DNA of 64,000 nt from Myxococcota bacterium (GTDB lineage: Bacteria > Myxococcota_A > UBA9160 > UBA4427), in assembly GCA_041389495.1 (NCBI GenBank), contig JAWKRT010000006.1:62001-126000 (forward strand). The letters are read 5' to 3'. The notes below the pieces were generated by a model. That model searched no databases. It saw nothing but the letters and a program-made list of their open reading frames with translations, and was not told the DNA's origin. Of this stretch, positions 43,532 to 51,012 are shown in pieces; within the stretch, counting starts at the first letter, position 1; each line of letters opens with the position of its first letter. The translations under genes were made by a program, and so were the position numbers.

Positions 43532-44047
43532 TCATCGGGACCACCAGCTGAAGAATGAGTGCGTGACGAGGATTCCAAGCGCGCGGACCAGGCCTCGCTC
43601 CTGTTCGGACTCGGGTGCATGCTCGACCAGATTCCAGACGATCCAGCCCCCGAGCGCGTCGGAGCCGATGAGTTCCGGCTGGCTTCCGTAGGAGGGATCC
43701 TTCTCTAGAGCATCGAAGGTTCGATCAAAGAAGGCCTTGCAATCCTCAAACGCGGCGATCCCCTCCGGACGCCATGAGTTGAGATTGCGAGCGACGATCT
43801 CCATGAGCGAGTCGATCTGCGTATCCGGCAGGCCGATCTGGTTGGCGCGGGTTGCCGCGATGAAGACACCCGCGACGGTGAGTACCGAGTCCCATCTGTC
43901 GGTTGGGATCGAGTAGACGAGGTCGAAGCGGTCGCCTACCGAGGTGTACGCGGCGGTCGCTTGGATCTGAGCCGCCGTGACGAGATTCTCGGCCTGAGTA
44001 CGCAGCCCGTCGTTCTTGTCTGGCTTGCGGCGAGAGAACAATCCCAT
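43532..44047 (-). CDS. Hypothetical cassette protein
   Basis: A 171-residue soluble protein from the ATG at 44045-44047 (MGLFSRRKPDKNDG). It is acidic and helix-rich, with FDLVYSIPTDRWDSVLTVAGVFIAATRANQ-like and GGWIVWNLVEHAPESEQER-like segments. No family is recognised. Stop eight bases before the R'' box. Confidence 0.7.
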   Translation of the reverse strand: MGLFSRRKPDKNDGLRTQAENLVTAAQIQATAAYTSVGDRFDLVYSIPTDRWDSVLTVAGVFIAATRANQIGLPDTQIDSLMEIVARNLNSWRPEGIAAFEDCKAFFDRTFDALEKDPSYGSQPELIGSDALGGWIVWNLVEHAPESEQERGLVRALGILVTHSFFSWWSR

Positions 44048-44074
44048 CGCGTTTCTCCGGGTGGCGCTCCAGCG

Positions 44075-44212
44075 GCCTAACGGATACGTGCTTCAGCCGC
44101 CGGGCCCCGCGCCTGCGGAAGCCCCGACCGAAGCGCCCAACATCGCCGCCCGAGACTATCACGCGCGGCCACGCCCGCGCGGGGACCGGTCGGCTGCAAG
44201 CACCTGTTAGGC
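44075..44212 (-). repeat. attC, third sequence type (138 bp)
   Basis: R'' GCCTAACAGG at 44212-44206 and R' GTTAGGC at 44081-44075. It is distinct from the main consensus and shared, in decayed form, by 47255-47347 and 47924-48062. The cassette bodies upstream of these three sites are also homologous. Confidence 0.85.
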
Positions 44213-44635
44213 GCCCCGCTGCCCACCACCCCGAGCACCCTGCCCCGGCCGAGCCCTGCAGCCCACCGGCTCGCCTCCCGAGCTCGACTCTGCCTCGGCC
44301 GCGCCCCGGCCAGGCCCCGGCGGCACGCGCCCTCTGTGCCCCGGGCCGCGCTCCACCCCTGGCCCAACACACGGCGCCGCGAGCCCGCACGAGCGCCACG
44401 ACCAGACGCCGTGACTGCTCTGCACCGAGCCTCGAGCGAAGGCAGTGCCCTGACCGACGCCCCGACCCGCCGCCGACCACGAGCCGAGCACGAGCACGCC
44501 CTGGGCTCAGCTCCGAGACGAGCACGACGCGCGGCCCGCCTCGCAACCCAACGCCGCGGACTCGGTACTGAAGGGTGGCGAGCACGAAGGGGAAAGCGGG
44601 AAGGCAAGCGAGAGGAGAGGACTCGCTTCGGGGGC
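44213..44635 (-). other. Cassette without a supported ORF; GC-rich repeat copy 1
   Basis: This 423-base cassette body is homologous to 47396-47600 and 48056-48298 with about 90 percent identity by eye in the shared blocks. The copies differ by indels that are not multiples of three, which argues against a conserved protein. The one 96-codon ORF is Gly/Arg/Pro-rich. It may be non-coding, for example an RNA or a spacer. Confidence 0.55.
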
Positions 44636-44769
44636 GCCTAACGGCTTGCCGCTCAGCTGACCCCAAACAGCGCCGCCGGGGCCTGGTGAGACGACCTTGG
44701 TTGACGCCCGAGACTACCAGATCCGATTACGCCCGGCTGTTGGGGGTCAGCTGCAGCGGCTTGTTAGGC
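44636..44769 (-). repeat. attC (134 bp)
   Basis: Main-consensus site; R'' GCCTAAC at 44769-44763, R' GTTAGGC at 44642-44636. Confidence 0.93.
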
Positions 44770-44783
44770 GGCGCGCAAATGTC

Positions 44784-45005
44784 TCAATCGGGGAGAAGAT
44801 CGTTTTCGTGGATCTCGAATTCACACTCTCCCTCCAAGGACTCGAGGCCCCAAGGTCGAGCAGTGCTGATACGAATGTTGTCGTCGAGGCGCTCGAGGAT
44901 TTCGCGCGATGGCAGCAGGACGCGGATATCGACTTGACTCGTCGAGGTGCTCAGTGGAGACAACCGGAACCTTTCGTGGAACGTCCAACGACCGCGAGCA
45001 TCCAC
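44784..45005 (-). CDS. Small hypothetical protein (cassette)
   Basis: At least 73 residues from the GTG at 45003-45005; the frame stays open towards the cassette start and adds a plausible SSFPGFVELKLVDARGRW segment, but no ATG, GTG or TTG is there. The protein is beta-rich (VDIRVLLPSREILERLDDNI, ECEFEIHENDLLPD). The stop is 14 bases from the attC. Family unknown. Confidence 0.5.
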   Translation of the reverse strand: MDARGRWTFHERFRLSPLSTSTSQVDIRVLLPSREILERLDDNIRISTARPWGLESLEGECEFEIHENDLLPD

Positions 45006-45089
45006 AAGCTTCAGCTCGACGAAGCCCGGAAATGACGAATCGAGGTGCGGACGATCTGAGCGCGAACCGCGACCATAAACTATCGCGCC

Positions 45090-45250
45090 GCCTAACGGAC
45101 TGGCGCATCAGCTGCCGCCCGCCGCTTGAGGTGGAGCGAGCCTACCCGGTGGACGCCCAGGACTCAAGCCGCGTGGCCGACCGAAGGGAGGCGACACGCG
45201 GCGCGCCACGGCCGGGCGTACGGGCGGTCAGCTGCATGCGCTTGTTAGGC
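45090..45250 (-). repeat. attC (161 bp, longest in the array)
   Basis: R'' GCCTAAC at 45250-45244, overlapping the GNAT stop, and R' GTTAGGC at 45096-45090. Arms share CAGCTG; the loop contains extra dyads. Confidence 0.88.
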
Positions 45251-45775
45251 GGCGTGCGTATCGCCCCGGACGATCGAGTAGAGGGCGGCGTCATGATACC
45301 GACCGCGGAGGAGAAGTCGGGAACGGAGGCTCCCCTCCTGCCGAGCCCCCGCCTTCTCCGCGACGCGCCTGCTACCGCCGTTCTCGCTGGCGATGGTGAG
45401 TTCGAGTCGGACGAGCTCGGTCTCCCGAAACGCCCAAGCAGCTAGAGCCCGCACGGCGGAGGTTGCCACGCCCCTTCGGGTCTCGGAGGTTCGAACCCAG
45501 TACCCGAGGTTGCAGCGGTGATTGAGGGAATCGATCTGGTTTCAGAGCCCGCCGGAGCCAAGAACGCGGGAATCGGAAGACTCGATGACAAACTCGAAGC
45601 TCGTCCTGTCCTGAAAGGCCTCGCTCGCGGCCTGGACCCAGGCTTTAGCATCCGAGAGGCCATACTCAGCGTGACACCACGGCATCCACGGTGAAACTTC
45701 GGAGATAGACTCCCTCACCGCTTCATAGATCGGCTGGGCATGCCGAGCCTCATGGGTAGCTAGTCGAACCTGCAC
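45245..45775 (-). pseudogene. GNAT acetyltransferase interrupted by an in-frame TGA (cassette)
   Basis: From the GTG at 45773-45775 the frame reads QVRLATHEARHAQPIYEAV to SSDSRVLGSGGL, meets TGA at 45544-45542, and continues in the same frame NQIDSLNHRCNLGYWVRTSE and RRGVATSAVRALAAWAFRE to a stop in the attC R'' box. With read-through it is a complete RimJ/RimL-like GNAT of 176 residues. The TGA falls where relatives have a continuous GLNQID, so it looks like a small insertion. The genome encodes SelA, so selenocysteine insertion is conceivable, but no convincing SECIS hairpin is seen directly after the codon. Confidence 0.72.
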
Positions 45776-45789
45776 GCTCCGCCCACGCC

Positions 45790-45924
45790 GCCTAACGGAT
45801 CGGCGTTCAGCGGCCAGCAACAGCGCTGACCAGCCCCGACCCTGCCTCAAGAGTATGCCGCCAGTCGGCGACCAAGGTCAATTGAACCGAGCTGTTGCTG
45901 GTCCGCTGCAACGACTTGTTATGC
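45790..45924 (-). repeat. attC (135 bp)
   Basis: R'' GCATAAC at 45924-45918 and R' GTTAGGC at 45796-45790. The arms (GGATCGGCGTTCAGCGG) resemble the second type; the loop is distinct. Confidence 0.88.
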
Positions 45925-46287
45925 GGCGGCAACGCACACCCTCTTTACGTACCGGTAGAGCAGGAAGACGACGAGAAGAACGCCTGGAATACCGATTGCC
46001 ATGCCGAGGCGTGCATCGCCCTGAAATTCGAGGAATAGGTTTGCGTTGAACAGCGTGAGAGCCGAAGCCCAGCCAAGCAATGCCAAGCGCGTATTCGGCG
46101 CGAGCTTCCAGAGTTGCACACCGGTAGTGATTGCGAGCACACCGACCAATGCTGCCAAGGCCGCGTACGAGACTTGCGGCTCCGCATCCGCACGGAGAAG
46201 CCCGATCGGAAACGCGAGCAAGGTCAGCGCGCCGTACAGGAGAAAGAGTGTCGCGAGTACCGTCGCGCCTGCAGGTCGAACCGGCAC
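45919..46287 (-). CDS. Small polytopic membrane protein (cassette)
   Basis: A 122-residue protein with four hydrophobic segments (VLATLFLLYGALTLLAFPIG, AALAALVGVLAITTGVQLW, RLALLGWASALTLFNANLFL, GIPGVLLVVFLLYRYV). GTG start at 46285-46287, 16 bases inside the cassette boundary; stop inside the attC R'' box. Family not recognised. Confidence 0.7.
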   Translation of the reverse strand: MPVRPAGATVLATLFLLYGALTLLAFPIGLLRADAEPQVSYAALAALVGVLAITTGVQLWKLAPNTRLALLGWASALTLFNANLFLEFQGDARLGMAIGIPGVLLVVFLLYRYVKRVCVAAA

Positions 46288-46302
46288 GGCTTGGCCTCCG
46301 CC

Positions 46303-46437
46303 GCATAACGGCTTGCCGCTCAGCTGACCCCAGACAGCGCCGCCGGGGCCCGGTGAGACGACCTTGGTTGACGCCCGAGACTACCAGACCCGATCACGCC
46401 CAGCTGTTTGGGGGTCAGCTGCAGCGGCTTGTTAGGT
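46303..46437 (-). repeat. attC (135 bp)
   Basis: Main-consensus site; R'' ACCTAAC at 46437-46431, R' GTTATGC at 46309-46303. Confidence 0.92.
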
Positions 46438-46853
46438 GGCGTGTTCGGCCTTATAGAAGAACTTCCGTGCGCGCTTTGCCAAAAGGTCAAGTTGACCGAG
46501 CGAGACATGGAGCGGCACTTCGACTCGCCAGCCACCGGAAAGAGGCTGATTCTCGAGGCACACGCGAAAGGTTACGTGCCCAAGCCGATCGCACGTCGCG
46601 CGAAGGCCGAGGTGCGACCGACGCCAGTTCGCGAACGCCGAGCCAGCCGGTGCGCATGGTGGCCAGGCTTTCGAAGAAGTCGACCCAGGTTGTTGAGTAG
46701 ATGTCAGGAACGTACGCGCTCGCGTGGAGACTGCCGTCAACGACGCTCTGCACGAAAATCAAGATCGTCGTGTGGGCCACGCGGGCTGACTTCGCACTCC
46801 GAAAGGCGGAGCACCGCATCGCTCGAGTTAGAGCGGATTTCGAGCTCCGGCAT
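46432..46853 (-). pseudogene. DUF6228-like protein broken by two frameshifts (cassette)
   Basis: Three frames join into one protein of about 140 residues. The ATG at 46851-46853 starts MPELEIRSNSSDAVLRLSEC to PHDDLDF; the next frame gives VQSVVDGSLHASAYVPDIYS, WVDFFESLATMRTGWLGV; the last gives LGLRATCDRLGHVTFRVCLE and VPLHVSLGQLDLLAKRARKF. The FFxxLA..W..L...GHV....V...GQLD order resembles DUF6228, but this is from memory of the pattern. The first shift is at a TTTT run (46755-46760, one T too many); the second lies near 46600-46625. Decay or sequence error. Confidence 0.55.
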
Positions 46854-46862
46854 GACGCCGCC

Positions 46863-46995
46863 ACCTAACGGCTTGCCGCTCAGCTGACCCCAAGCAGCGC
46901 CGCCGGGGCCCGGTGAGACGACCTTGTTTACGCCCGAGACTACCACGGCCGGTTCGACCAAGCTGTTGGGGGTCAGCTGCAGCGGCTTGTTAGGC
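46863..46995 (-). repeat. attC (133 bp)
   Basis: Main-consensus site; R'' GCCTAAC at 46995-46989, R' GTTAGGT at 46869-46863. Confidence 0.92.
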
Positions 46996-47118
46996 AGCGG
47001 CACTCGATGCCTGGGATGAGCGGCTGGATGCCTCGCGTCGAGCGGCGCAAGGCGGCCCACCGAGCCCGGCCCTGAGGCCCGCCAGAGTCGGCGGTTGATG
47101 AACCCCGAGAGCCGGTTG

Positions 47119-47261
47119 GTGTGGCTGGAGGGCGAGCGAGCCGTCGCCCAGGGACGAGTGAGCGCCGCGACGCCACTACTCGCGAGCGACCCACCTGGAT
47201 GCGCAGCGAGAACTGCACCCGCATCCAGAAGGGACCTTAGACGGGAGGAACGCTGCCTAAC
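47119..47261 (-). repeat. Duplicated block B, copy 1
   Basis: About 140 bases (GTGTGGCTGGAGGGCGAG... to the R' box) nearly identical to 48300-48466, the second copy having a 14-base insertion. Both copies end exactly at a cassette boundary, so both are the leading part of a cassette. Confidence 0.85.
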
Positions 47262-47347
47262 GGATTGCTTCGCTACCGGACAGCGCCCGGACCGAAGCGC
47301 CCAATCGCTACGCGAGACAGCTCGACCGTCGCTGCAAGCACTGTCGT
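47255..47347 (-). repeat. Decayed attC of the third type
   Basis: R' GTTAGGC at 47261-47255 is intact. On the other side CTGCAAGCAC is followed by TGTCGTCC where the intact relative at 44206 has TGTTAGGC. The site should recombine poorly. Confidence 0.65.
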
Positions 47348-47395
47348 CCCGCTGCCCACCACGAGACCAACCCAGGCTCGGATCCTGGCTCGCCT

Positions 47396-47600
47396 AGTCG
47401 GCCGCGCCCCGGCCAGGCCCCGGCGGCACGCGCCCTCTGAATGGCCGATGCCGCCGCACGAGCGCCACGCCCAGATGACTTCGCCAAAAGTTTCCTTAGC
47501 CCGAGACGATCACTACGCGCGACCCGCCTCGCAACCCAACGCCGCGGGGCCCAGGGTGGCGAGCCGAAGGGCTCAAGCGAGGGGAGAGGACTCGGCTTCG
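47396..47600 (-). repeat. GC-rich block A, copy 2
   Basis: Shares GGCCGCGCCCCGGCCAGGCC and the CCGCCTCGCAACCCAACGCC blocks with 44290-44560, with internal deletions. Confidence 0.7.
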
Positions 47601-47923
47601 CCGATCGATCCACTTCGCCGGCCAATCCCTTCGACGAGGGGCCCGATTCTACCGCGACGTCAAGCTGGAGGCGGCCAGGTGCGGTCCTGACGCGGAAAGT
47701 TTGCCGGCAGAGCTGAGCGGCCCGAAGAGCTGCGATCGCCTCGGCGCGCGCAATTTCCTCGAGGATTGGGGGCGGACGTGTTGAAGGTAGCGCCGCAAGC
47801 CCGGTGATCTCGCTTGTCGCGATCGGCTCCAAGGGTGGCGTTGGCGGATGATGTCTGCCTGATGGCGCGGGGCGGCCCGGAATCTCGTGAAGTACCGGTA
47901 GTGCGGCGAAGCGGCTCGCGGCC

Positions 47924-48062
47924 GTATAACGGATACGTGCTTCAGCCGCCGGCCCCGCGCCTGCGCGACCGAAGCGCCCAACATCGCCGCCCGAGACTAT
48001 CACGCGCGGCCACGCCCGCGCGGGGACCGGTCGGCTGGCGGGGCGCCCCGCTGCGAGCACCC
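47924..48062 (-). repeat. Decayed attC of the third type
   Basis: R' GTTATAC at 47930-47924 followed by sequence matching 44075-44190 almost base for base. The R'' arm is rearranged (GGCTGGCGGGGCGCCCCGC) and no R'' box remains. Confidence 0.65.
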
Positions 48063-48298
48063 GGCCCCGGCCGAGCGTGCAGCCACCGGCTCGCCTCCCG
48101 AGACATCTGCCTCGGCCGCGCCCCGGCCAGGCCCCGGCGGCACGCGCCCTCTGTGCCCCGGACCGCGCTCCACCCCTGGCCCAACACACGGCGCCGCGAG
48201 CCCGCTGCGCCACGACCAGACGCCGTGACTGCTCTGCACCGAGCCCCGAGCGAAGGCAGTGCCTGACCGACGCCCCGACCCGCCGCCGACCACGAGCT
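48056..48298 (-). repeat. GC-rich block A, copy 3
   Basis: Nearly identical to 44222-44480 (for example GACGCCGTGACTGCTCTGCA is shared), with small indels that break any common reading frame. Confidence 0.85.
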
Positions 48299-48299
48299 C

Positions 48300-48466
48300 G
48301 GTGTGGCTGGAGGGCGAGAGCCCAGGCTCGAGCCGTCGCCCAGGGACGAGTGAGCGCCGCGACGCCACTACTCGCGAGCGACCCACCTGGATGCGCAGCG
48401 AGAACTGCACCCGCATCCAAAAGGAACCTTAGACGGGAGATCAGAGAAGGAGGGTCGCTGCCTAAC
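48300..48466 (-). repeat. Duplicated block B, copy 2
   Basis: Second copy of the block at 47119-47261. It ends at the GTTAGGC box (48466-48460) that starts the array next to the integrase. Confidence 0.85.
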
Positions 48467-48665
48467 TCATATTCGCCAGCGCCGGCCAATCCCTTCGGCC
48501 GGCGCCGCGTCGCCTCATAGTACCTCGTTATTTGGATCGCTCGGCTCGCAATCCTGGTTGTGGGGCGCGGTGTTGCGTGGGCGTCGGGGGCGGGGGCGGT
48601 TGGCGTTGGGCGGCGCGGGGCGGCTTCGTAGTGGCGGGGCGGGGGCGGGGGTGCGGCTCGGGGCG
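48467..48665 (-). other. Candidate attI recombination region between intI and the first cassette
   Basis: The first cassette boundary is GTTAGGC at 48466-48460, so the primary recombination site should lie in the 199 bases up to the intI stop. Next to the boundary is a 9-bp hairpin (GCGCCGGCC / GGCCGGCGC, 48479-48505), and AAATAAC (an RYYYAAC-like box) is at 48533-48527. These could be attI elements, an attC-like fold or the intI terminator. attI sites are not conserved, so only the position supports this call. Confidence 0.45.
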
Positions 48666-49649
48666 TCAGAGGCGGTCGGCGGGGCTGCGGACGCCGAGGG
48701 GGCCGTTCTGGAGGACGTGGGTGTAGATCATGGTGGTGCGCACTTCGCGGTGGCCGAGCAGCTCCTGGACGGTGCGGATGTCGGCGCCGTCCTCGAGGAG
48801 GTGGGTGGCGAAGGAGTGGCGGAAGGTGTGGCAGGTGATGCGCTTGTGGAGGCCGGCGCGCTCGGCGGCCTGGCGGACGGCGCGCTGGACGGCGGTCTCG
48901 TGGAGGTGGTGACGGAAGCGGCGGCGGGTGTGCGGGTCGGTGCCGAGGCGCGTGGCGGGGAAGAGCCACTGCCAGCGCCACTCGGTGGCGGCGTGGGGAG
49001 CCTTGCGCGCGAGCGCGTCCGGCAGCGGCGGGCCGGCGACGCGGTGCTCGCGGTCGCTCTCGAAGGTGCGGCGCACGTGCGCGAGGTGGTGCTCGAGCGC
49101 GGGCAGGCTCGAGCGCGGCAGCGGCGCGACGCGGTCGCGCTTGCCCTTGGGGTCGCGGATGACGAGCTGCTGGCGATCGAAGTCGACGTCCTTGATGCGC
49201 AGGCGCAGCGCCTCGAGGAGGCGCAGGCCGCCGCCGTAGAGCAGGACGGCGACGAGCCGCGGCACGCCGTCGAGCTCGGCGAGCATGGCGCGCACCTCGT
49301 CGCGCGAGAGCACGACGGGCAGCCGCACCGGCCGCTTGGCGCGCACGGCGGCGTCGAGGCCCTCGAGGGCGATCTCGAGCACGTCGCGGTACAGGAACAG
49401 GAGTGCGGCGAGCGCCTGGTTCTGCGTCGACGCCGAGACGCTGCGCGCGACGGCGAGATCGGTCAGGAAGGCGACGACCTCGGGCGCGCCCATCTCGGCG
49501 GGGTGGCGCTTGCCGTGGAAGAAGATGAAGCGGCGGATCCACGCGACGTAGGCGTCCTCGGTGCGCCGGCTCATGTGGCGCAGGCGCATCGTCGCGCGCA
49601 CGCGGTCGAGCAGGCGCGGCGGGGGCGGCCGGGGGGCGTCGGGGGCCAT
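48666..49649 (-). CDS. intI: Integron integrase IntI
   Basis: A 327-residue tyrosine recombinase that joins cassettes at attI and attC. The catalytic set is visible: R143 (GGGLRLLEALRL), lysine near 168-170 (DPKGKRDR), H274xxR277 (CHTFRHSFATHLL), H300 (LLGHREV) and Y309 (TTMIYTHVL). The extra patch that separates IntI from XerC/D is present (APHAATEWRWQWLFPA, residues 218-232). The ATG at 49647-49649 gives a normal length. The gene reads toward the array, so its 3' end adjoins the first cassette, the reverse of class 1 integrons. The frame is intact, so cassettes may still be mobile. No LexA-box is evident upstream by eye. Confidence 0.95.
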   Translation of the reverse strand: MAPDAPRPPPPRLLDRVRATMRLRHMSRRTEDAYVAWIRRFIFFHGKRHPAEMGAPEVVAFLTDLAVARSVSASTQNQALAALLFLYRDVLEIALEGLDAAVRAKRPVRLPVVLSRDEVRAMLAELDGVPRLVAVLLYGGGLRLLEALRLRIKDVDFDRQQLVIRDPKGKRDRVAPLPRSSLPALEHHLAHVRRTFESDREHRVAGPPLPDALARKAPHAATEWRWQWLFPATRLGTDPHTRRRFRHHLHETAVQRAVRQAAERAGLHKRITCHTFRHSFATHLLEDGADIRTVQELLGHREVRTTMIYTHVLQNGPLGVRSPADRL

Positions 49650-49714
49650 CGAGGCACCGGCGCGGGACGCGGGGTGCGCGCACGGTAGGCCAGCCGCGCG
49701 GCGGTGGCGAGCGC

Positions 49715-50680
49715 CTAACGAGGGCGCGCGGCCGCGTCGTAGAGCCGCAGCACGGCCGGCCCGTCGCGGCCCTCGCTCGCGATGGCGAGGCGTCCGTCCG
49801 ACAGGAAGGCGAGCGCCTCGGGCTGCGGCTGCTCGTCCTTGTCGAAGAAGTGGAGTCCGCGGATCGCGCCGTCGCGCGCGGCGACGAGCACGAGGCGGTC
49901 GACGCCCGAGAGCAGCCAGAGGTCGCCCGTCGCGGGGTGGACGGCGATCTCGGCGAACCGGAGCTTCAGGCGGTGGCGGAGCTGCTTGCGCGAGGCGCCC
50001 GCGCGTTCGGCGGCCTCGCGCACGCGGTCGAGGTCGAGCACGACGAAGGGCCGCGCGTCGCGCTCGAGCGTCGCGCGGCTCACGCGGTAGAGCGGGCGGA
50101 GATCCTTGCGGCGCTTGCCGTCGGGGCGCGTCTTCGGCGCGACGAGCAGCGCGCCGGTCACCGGGTCGAAGGCGAGGCCCTCGAGGTCGCGCTGCTCGGT
50201 GTCGAGCTCGCCGCGGTCGACGACGTGGAAGTTCTCGTCGTCGGGCGGCTCGTCGTCGTCGAGCTCGCCGTCCTTCGGCTCGATGCGCAGCACGCGGCCG
50301 TCGCTGCGCAGCGCGAAGAAGGCCTCGCCGTCGAAGGCGAGGCCTTCGTAGTCGCCCTTCTTGGCGAACTTGTCGCGGCGCACGACGTCGCCGAGCGCGA
50401 GGTCGAAGTAGTAGAGCGCGCCCTTCTCGTCCTGCACGCAGGCGAGCAGCCCGGGCGCGACGGCGGCGATGCTCGACACCTCGCGCAGCGCCCTGGGCAG
50501 CTCGAAGGAGGCGACGGCGCGCGAGAGGTCGTAGCCGGCGAGCACGTCCGCTCCTTCCGCGGAGCGCGCGTCGCCCGCGCCCTCCGCGGGCCCGCACGCC
50601 GCTGCGAGCAGGGCCACCGCCGCCGCGAGCGCGCGCCGCGAGCGACGCGCGGCCCGCGCGCGCGGAAGCGCTCGCGCGCG
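49715..50680 (-). CDS. SdiA-regulated-like lipoprotein (beta-propeller)
   Basis: About 320 residues with a lipoprotein-type signal (ALAAAVALLAAACGP, lipobox LAAAC). The propeller-like repeats read YDLSRAVASFELPRALREVSSIAAV, DYEGLAFDGEAFFALRSDGRVLRI, DLEGLAFDPVTGALLVAPK, RFAEIAVHPATGDLWLLSGVD and PEALAFLSDGRLAIASEG, typical of the SdiA-regulated/YjiK family. No standard start codon was found between the ferredoxin stop (50683) and the signal sequence, so the 5' end is approximate. It is downstream of ferredoxin on the same strand. Confidence 0.75.
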   Translation of the reverse strand, partial: RARALPRARAARRSRRALAAAVALLAAACGPAEGAGDARSAEGADVLAGYDLSRAVASFELPRALREVSSIAAVAPGLLACVQDEKGALYYFDLALGDVVRRDKFAKKGDYEGLAFDGEAFFALRSDGRVLRIEPKDGELDDDEPPDDENFHVVDRGELDTEQRDLEGLAFDPVTGALLVAPKTRPDGKRRKDLRPLYRVSRATLERDARPFVVLDLDRVREAAERAGASRKQLRHRLKLRFAEIAVHPATGDLWLLSGVDRLVLVAARDGAIRGLHFFDKDEQPQPEALAFLSDGRLAIASEGRDGPAVLRLYDAAARPR

Positions 50681-50682
50681 CG

Positions 50683-51009
50683 CTACGACGCGGCCTCCTC
50701 GCCGGTGCCGAAGAAGCCGGGCGGCTTCGTGACGACGAGGTCGCCGTTCACGCGCACCTGGCAGGCGAGCCGCACGCCCGACGCCGGGTCGTGCGGCCAG
50801 CGCCCGAGGCGCTTCTGCTCGGTGGGCGTCATCTCGGACGCGCGGCCCTCGATGCGCACCGCGCACGTGCCGCACGAGCCGCGGCCGCGGCAGTGCAGCG
50901 CGCGCGCGGCGGTCGTGTAGAGGGGAAGGCGCGCGCGCACGAGCACGAGCCGCAGGTTCGACCCGAGCGGACACTCGACGCGCTGTCCCGCGAACTCGAC
51001 GAACGGCAT
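50683..51009 (-). CDS. 2Fe-2S ferredoxin
   Basis: A 108-residue plant-type ferredoxin. Cluster ligands are in CRGRGSCGTCAV (Cx5Cx2C) and the distal LACQVRV cysteine. The N-terminus MPFVEFAGQRVECPLGSNLR is the first beta hairpin. It starts four bases after the large membrane-protein gene and may supply electrons to an unknown partner; none is encoded beside it. Confidence 0.87.
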   Translation of the reverse strand: MPFVEFAGQRVECPLGSNLRLVLVRARLPLYTTAARALHCRGRGSCGTCAVRIEGRASEMTPTEQKRLGRWPHDPASGVRLACQVRVNGDLVVTKPPGFFGTGEEAAS

Positions 51010-51012
51010 GCG

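Larger units (their letters stand above)
46996..48459 (-). other. Integrase-proximal cassettes without supported ORFs
   Basis: These 1.46 kb next to the integrase hold two cassette boundaries (47255, 47924) but no convincing gene. A 111-codon ORF ending at 47649 and a longer frame across 47.4-47.9 kb have no motif. Much of the DNA consists of duplicated GC-rich blocks shared with 44.2-44.6 kb. The newest, most strongly expressed cassettes would normally be here, so their ORF-less nature is notable. Confidence 0.5.
34009..49649 (-). mobile_element. Chromosomal integron: reverse-oriented intI with a 14-kb cassette array
   Basis: The region holds an integron integrase (48666-49649) and a string of attC sites from 48460 down to about 37911, with decayed sites continuing to 34.0 kb. 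In nearly all sites the R'' box (GCCTAACAA on the minus strand) overlaps or lies just after the stop codon of a minus-strand ORF, so cassettes read leftward. Most attC share one long consensus, as is typical of sedentary chromosomal integrons. The integrase reads in the same direction as the cassettes, with its 3' end facing them. This layout is reported for a minority of integrons (such as Treponema denticola). No transposon or plasmid functions are visible. Confidence 0.9.

Noticed and set aside
44213..44497. A 96-codon Gly/Arg/Pro-rich ORF as a cassette protein
   Set aside because: The other copies of this DNA carry frame-breaking indels, so the frame is not conserved.
37911..46995. The recurring peptide NKPLQLTPNS in many minus-strand ORFs
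   Set aside because: It is the translation of the attC R'' arm (AAGCCGCTGCAGCTGACCCC), not a conserved protein motif.
34009..48466. A CRISPR array, because of regularly spaced repeats of about 135 bp
   Set aside because: Repeats are too long, contain inverted R''/R' boxes and overlap ORF stops; spacers are gene-sized and no cas genes are present.
49713..49719. GTTAGGC heptamer (minus strand) upstream of intI, as a canonical attI or attC
   Set aside because: It coincides with an arginine codon followed by TAG at the end of the lipoprotein gene. The same CGTTAGG context occurs at several core-gene stops (4727, 11247), and there is no pairing arm.
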